Assembly: GCA_035624455.1 (NCBI GenBank)
Contig: DASPRM010000053.1
Location: 1-44,184 of the forward strand
Direction: 5' to 3'
DNA from: Terriglobales bacterium
Lineage (GTDB): Bacteria; Acidobacteriota; Terriglobia; Terriglobales; Acidobacteriaceae
DNA: 44,184 nucleotides
Shown here: positions 41,344 through 44,184 of the stretch, one piece after another
Numbering within the stretch: position 1 is the first letter of the stretch
How the letters are laid out: every line of letters begins with the position of its first letter
Made by a program: the position numbers and the translations under genes
The notes under the pieces: generated by a model
The model's database searches: none
What the model saw: the letters and a program-made list of their open reading frames with translations, nothing else
Told to the model about the DNA's origin: nothing

Positions 41344-43561
41344 CCGGTTGGCGCGGAATTCCCAGCCGCCGCATTTTGTAGATCAGAGTGGTTCGGGGAA
41401 CTCCCAAACGGGCGGCGGCGCCGTCATTGCCGCCTAATACCCATTGAGTGTCGCGCAAGACTTCGGTGATGTGCTCCCGCTCCGCTTCTTCCAGCGTCCC
41501 GAAAGTCTTCGTCTTTCCTGGTGCCTTCTTGTGTATCGGCTTGAGTTCGCCGAGCGGAACATGCAGTTCCGGACCGGAAGATAGAATCACCGCTCGCTCA
41601 ATCAGGTTTTGCAGCTCGCGAATATTTCCAGGCCACTCGTAATGAACCAGGGCCTCCAGCACTTCCTCCGGCACGTACTCGATTTTTTTGTTCATCTGCT
41701 CCGAATATACGGCTACGAAATGCTTGACCAGGTGCGGAATATCGACGGCGCGCTCCCGCAGTGCCGGCATCTTGATGGGGAACACATTCAGGCGATAGTA
41801 AAGGTCGGCGCGGAACTGATTCTGTTCCACCATGCGGGCCAAGTCCTGGTTGGTAGCGGCAATCAGCCTGACATCGACCCGAAGCGATCGGTTACTGCCC
41901 AGGCGCTCAAATTCCTGCTCTTGCAAAACGCGCAGAAGCTTGGGCTGCAGCTCGAGTGGAATGTCGCCGATTTCATCAAGGAATAACGTGCCGGTGTTGG
42001 CCAGTTCGAATCGGCCGATCTTTTGAGTAATAGCGCCCGTGAAAGCTCCTTTTTCATGTCCGAAGAGCTCGCTCTCCAGCAGGCCAGAAGGAATAGCAGC
42101 ACAATTGAGCTTTACGAAGATGTGATCGCGCCGCGAGCTCAGGTTGTGAATGGCGCGCGCGATCAGCTCTTTGCCAGTTCCAGTTTCTCCCTGTATGAGA
42201 ACGGTGGATTGCGCGGGAGCAACGGTTTCGGCCTGCTTCAGTACGCGCTTCAGGATGGCACTCTCACCCACGATTTCTTCGAAATTGTGTTCGGTGCGGA
42301 TTTCATCTCGCAGGTAGAGCCGCTCGCTGGCTAACCGTTCCCGTGACTGGCTGAGCTCTCCGTACTCCAAGGCATTCTCAACAGCAATTGCCACCTGGGT
42401 GGCGACCTGGCAAAGGAAGTCGACATCCTGCTCGGCAAAGGCATTGGCTTTGCGATCGAGTAAGTGCAGGACGCCCAACTTGCGATTACGGCGAACCAGA
42501 GGCAAAAAGCATCCGGACTGGAAGCCTTCCGCCGCATTTGCCTCCATAGCAATCAAGGACAGAGTAGTAGGCGCGCTGCCCCAGACCAGAGGCCGCCCCG
42601 TGCTGTAAGCCGTGCCCGGACTGGAACCGTCGATGGGAAGCACCATGTCTTCGTGCAGGAAGCCGCGGGCATCGGGATAATCCAATCCCAGGATTTGCAA
42701 GTGAGTTCCCTCACTGTCGGGAAGTGATAGGCAGGCGGCATCACACTGCATCGCTGTCCGCACTTTGGCGGGAATTGCGCGCGCCAATTCGGATGGAGAA
42801 AGGTTGGAGACCACGGCGTTATTGACGTCTAACAGCAGCTTGAGATGGTCGCGCTCGCGAGTCACTTGACGCTGCAACTCTGTGGCTTCCTGATAGTTCA
42901 AGGCATTTTCCACGGCCAGGGCAACCTGCTCGGCGACGAGCAGCGGAAACTCCAAATCAGAATCGCTGCAGGCATCGGGTTGGCTGCTGCCAAGGGTATA
43001 TGCGCCCAGGCGGCGTCGCGGCGTGGTCAAAGGGAAACTAGAGAAAGAACGAACGCCGTATTCCCGCAGGATACGTATGGGCCGGGCAAAACGAATTTCC
43101 CGATCGATATCAGGAACAAACAACGGGCGCTGGTTGTTCCAGACCCAGCCAGACGGTGATTCATCAATCGAAAATTCCATCCCCGGACGCAAATCGCCCA
43201 GCCCATCCGCCTCCACGACGTGCATACGCATGACGTTCCGCAGCGGGTCGTGCAACACCACACTTAGATAATGGAAATCGACCACCGAGTGGAGATGGCG
43301 GGCCAGGTTTTGAAATAGCTCGCCCAGATCGCGGTGGTAAGCGACTGCCTTGGAGATTTCCAAAAGCTCAGCATAGCGGTGAACTGCTACCGCGCCGATC
43401 TTTCCCGGATCACTTGTGATCGGAGGAATCTGCTCGAGGCGTTTGCCTCTCAGGTCCTGGGATTGGAGATTGAAGCCGGGGGTGTCGGAAGCTGTCGAGG
43501 TTTCGACTTTCGCCTGCCAGGCCATATGTATGTGACGCGCGGGCAAAGCCGCGGGATTCAC
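41339..43561 (-). CDS. Sigma-54-dependent activator with two GAF domains
   Basis: An enhancer-binding protein of the FhlA/NtrC class, about 740 residues. GAF1 (about 78-220) and GAF2 (about 253-398) are presumed small-molecule or redox sensors. The AAA+ domain (about 425-665) has Walker A GETGTGKE (458-465), the sigma-54 contact loop GAFTGA (505-510) and Walker B LFLDEIGD. The C-terminal Fis-type helix-turn-helix (about 707-735) contains NDGAAARLGVPRTTLIYKMR. There is no receiver domain, so it responds to a ligand and not to phosphotransfer. The start is uncertain: GTG 43561 or ATG 43525, neither with a clear ribosome site. It is divergent from the aldo/keto reductase gene, which has a -24/-12 promoter, and convergent with the RND operon. 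Confidence 0.94.
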   Translation of the reverse strand: MNPAALPARHIHMAWQAKVETSTASDTPGFNLQSQDLRGKRLEQIPPITSDPGKIGAVAVHRYAELLEISKAVAYHRDLGELFQNLARHLHSVVDFHYLSVVLHDPLRNVMRMHVVEADGLGDLRPGMEFSIDESPSGWVWNNQRPLFVPDIDREIRFARPIRILREYGVRSFSSFPLTTPRRRLGAYTLGSSQPDACSDSDLEFPLLVAEQVALAVENALNYQEATELQRQVTRERDHLKLLLDVNNAVVSNLSPSELARAIPAKVRTAMQCDAACLSLPDSEGTHLQILGLDYPDARGFLHEDMVLPIDGSSPGTAYSTGRPLVWGSAPTTLSLIAMEANAAEGFQSGCFLPLVRRNRKLGVLHLLDRKANAFAEQDVDFLCQVATQVAIAVENALEYGELSQSRERLASERLYLRDEIRTEHNFEEIVGESAILKRVLKQAETVAPAQSTVLIQGETGTGKELIARAIHNLSSRRDHIFVKLNCAAIPSGLLESELFGHEKGAFTGAITQKIGRFELANTGTLFLDEIGDIPLELQPKLLRVLQEQEFERLGSNRSLRVDVRLIAATNQDLARMVEQNQFRADLYYRLNVFPIKMPALRERAVDIPHLVKHFVAVYSEQMNKKIEYVPEEVLEALVHYEWPGNIRELQNLIERAVILSSGPELHVPLGELKPIHKKAPGKTKTFGTLEEAEREHITEVLRDTQWVLGGNDGAAARLGVPRTTLIYKMRRLGIPRQPE

Positions 43562-43615
43562 TTAAGCTGATGAATTTACCGGAGGTTTACCGGCTATGGC
43601 GGCGGAGTTTCTAAC

Positions 43616-43631
43616 TGGAAAAGCAGTTGCA
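43616..43631 (+). promoter_or_regulatory. Candidate sigma-54 (-24/-12) promoter of the aldo/keto reductase gene
   Basis: TGGAAAA-GCAG-TTGCA matches the consensus at 9 of 12 positions, with GG (43617-43618) and GC (43629-43630) exactly 10 nt apart. It lies 35 nt before the ATG of the reductase gene and directly beside the gene for a sigma-54 activator, the usual arrangement for activator and target. Confidence 0.5.
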
Positions 43632-43665
43632 ATGGAAATGATTGCGAGCGGGGAGGTACTGAAAC

Positions 43666-44184
43666 ATGGAGAAACAAAGGCTGGGAAATAGCGATCTGGA
43701 GATTACGCGAGTTGGGGTTGGAGCGTGGGCGATGGGCGGAGGTGGCTGGGAGTTTGCCTGGGGGCCGCAGGACGATCAGGATTCTATTGCCGCCATCCAC
43801 GAAGCCCTGGACCGCGGCATCAACTGGATTGATACCGCCGCCGTTTATGGGTTAGGGCACTCGGAGCAGATCGTTGCCCGGGCGCTAGAAGGACGAGCGT
43901 CTCGTCCATATGTGTTCACGAAATGCTCGATGGTATGGGATGGCAGCGGAACCATTGGTCACTCCCTAAAGGCTGATTCCATTCGTCGTGAATGCGAGGC
44001 CAGCCTGCGGCGATTGAAAGTCGATGTCATCGACCTTTATCAGATTCATTGGCCGAACCCGGACAGCGAGATCGAAGAAGGTTGGGGCGAGCTGGCGCGA
44101 CTGCAAGAGCAAGGCAAGGTGCGCTGGATCGGGGTAGCGAATTTTAATGTGCAGCAAATGAAGCGTGCGCAGACGATTGCGCCG
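43666..44184 (+). CDS. Aldo/keto reductase, 3'-incomplete (cut by the window end)
   Basis: The first 173 residues of an NADPH-dependent aldo/keto reductase. The barrel begins MEKQRLGNSDLEITRVGVGA, and the catalytic tetrad Asp56, Tyr61, Lys86 and His128 is complete (WIDTAAVYG, FTKCS, YQIHWP). The branch resembles the YajO/IolS/general-stress-like enzymes. The frame is open to the last base, so about half of the protein lies outside. GGGAGG precedes the ATG by about 10 nt. It is probably controlled by the divergent sigma-54 activator. Confidence 0.92.
   Translation, partial: MEKQRLGNSDLEITRVGVGAWAMGGGGWEFAWGPQDDQDSIAAIHEALDRGINWIDTAAVYGLGHSEQIVARALEGRASRPYVFTKCSMVWDGSGTIGHSLKADSIRRECEASLRRLKVDVIDLYQIHWPNPDSEIEEGWGELARLQEQGKVRWIGVANFNVQQMKRAQTIAP

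Overview
The window is GC-rich, gene-dense bacterial DNA. Gene content and protein style point to a soil acidobacterium of the Koribacter/Terriglobia kind. The pointers are long acyl-CoA dehydrogenases run together with etfAB and an HdrD-like membrane partner, a PUFA-synthase-like megaenzyme, PhaR, Sel1-repeat proteins, a polymerase-less LigD, and short palindromic elements between genes. This assignment is inference from family habits; there is no rRNA or other marker in the window.

Layout. 1-5574 holds mixed genes: an orphan ORF, a secreted Sel1-repeat protein, a 3'-truncated outer-membrane porin-like gene, a two-domain (phosphoesterase + ligase) LigD and a VOC protein. 5872-25949 is one block of nine genes, all on the minus strand and packed with gaps of 78 nt or less. 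Read in transcription order they are adhE, a STAS protein, a wax ester synthase/DGAT, an EMO-type FeS/membrane oxidoreductase, etfB, etfA, an acyl-CoA dehydrogenase, a 3018-residue KS-AT-KS-ACP(x4)-KR-DH synthase and an Sfp-type phosphopantetheinyl transferase. A good -24/-12 (sigma-54) promoter lies just upstream of adhE. 26045-30406 carries small proteins, a GMC oxidoreductase and a secreted protein. 30408-32954 is a storage-granule locus: phaR diverges from a gene for a six-repeat phasin-like protein, whose promoter carries a perfect CTGC-N3-GCAG palindrome, followed by a lipase-like hydrolase. Next come an ABC1/UbiB-type kinase (minus), a complete RND efflux operon (pump, adaptor, outer-membrane lipoprotein; 35270-41283), a GAF-GAF sigma-54 activator (minus), and a divergent, cut-off aldo/keto reductase gene with its own -24/-12 promoter.

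How it fits together. The large operon looks like a self-contained secondary-lipid pathway. The synthase builds an acyl chain, the transferase should activate its carriers, the acyl-CoA dehydrogenase/ETF/EMO set exchanges electrons between acyl-CoA and the quinone pool, AdhE can reduce acyl-CoA to alcohol, and the WS/DGAT can join acyl-CoA to an alcohol or glyceride. No thioesterase, enoyl reductase or acyl-CoA ligase is encoded in it. The most striking detail is that all four tandem carrier domains have threonine where the pantetheine-bearing serine should be. The nearby PhaR/phasin pair suggests that lipid inclusions matter to this organism.
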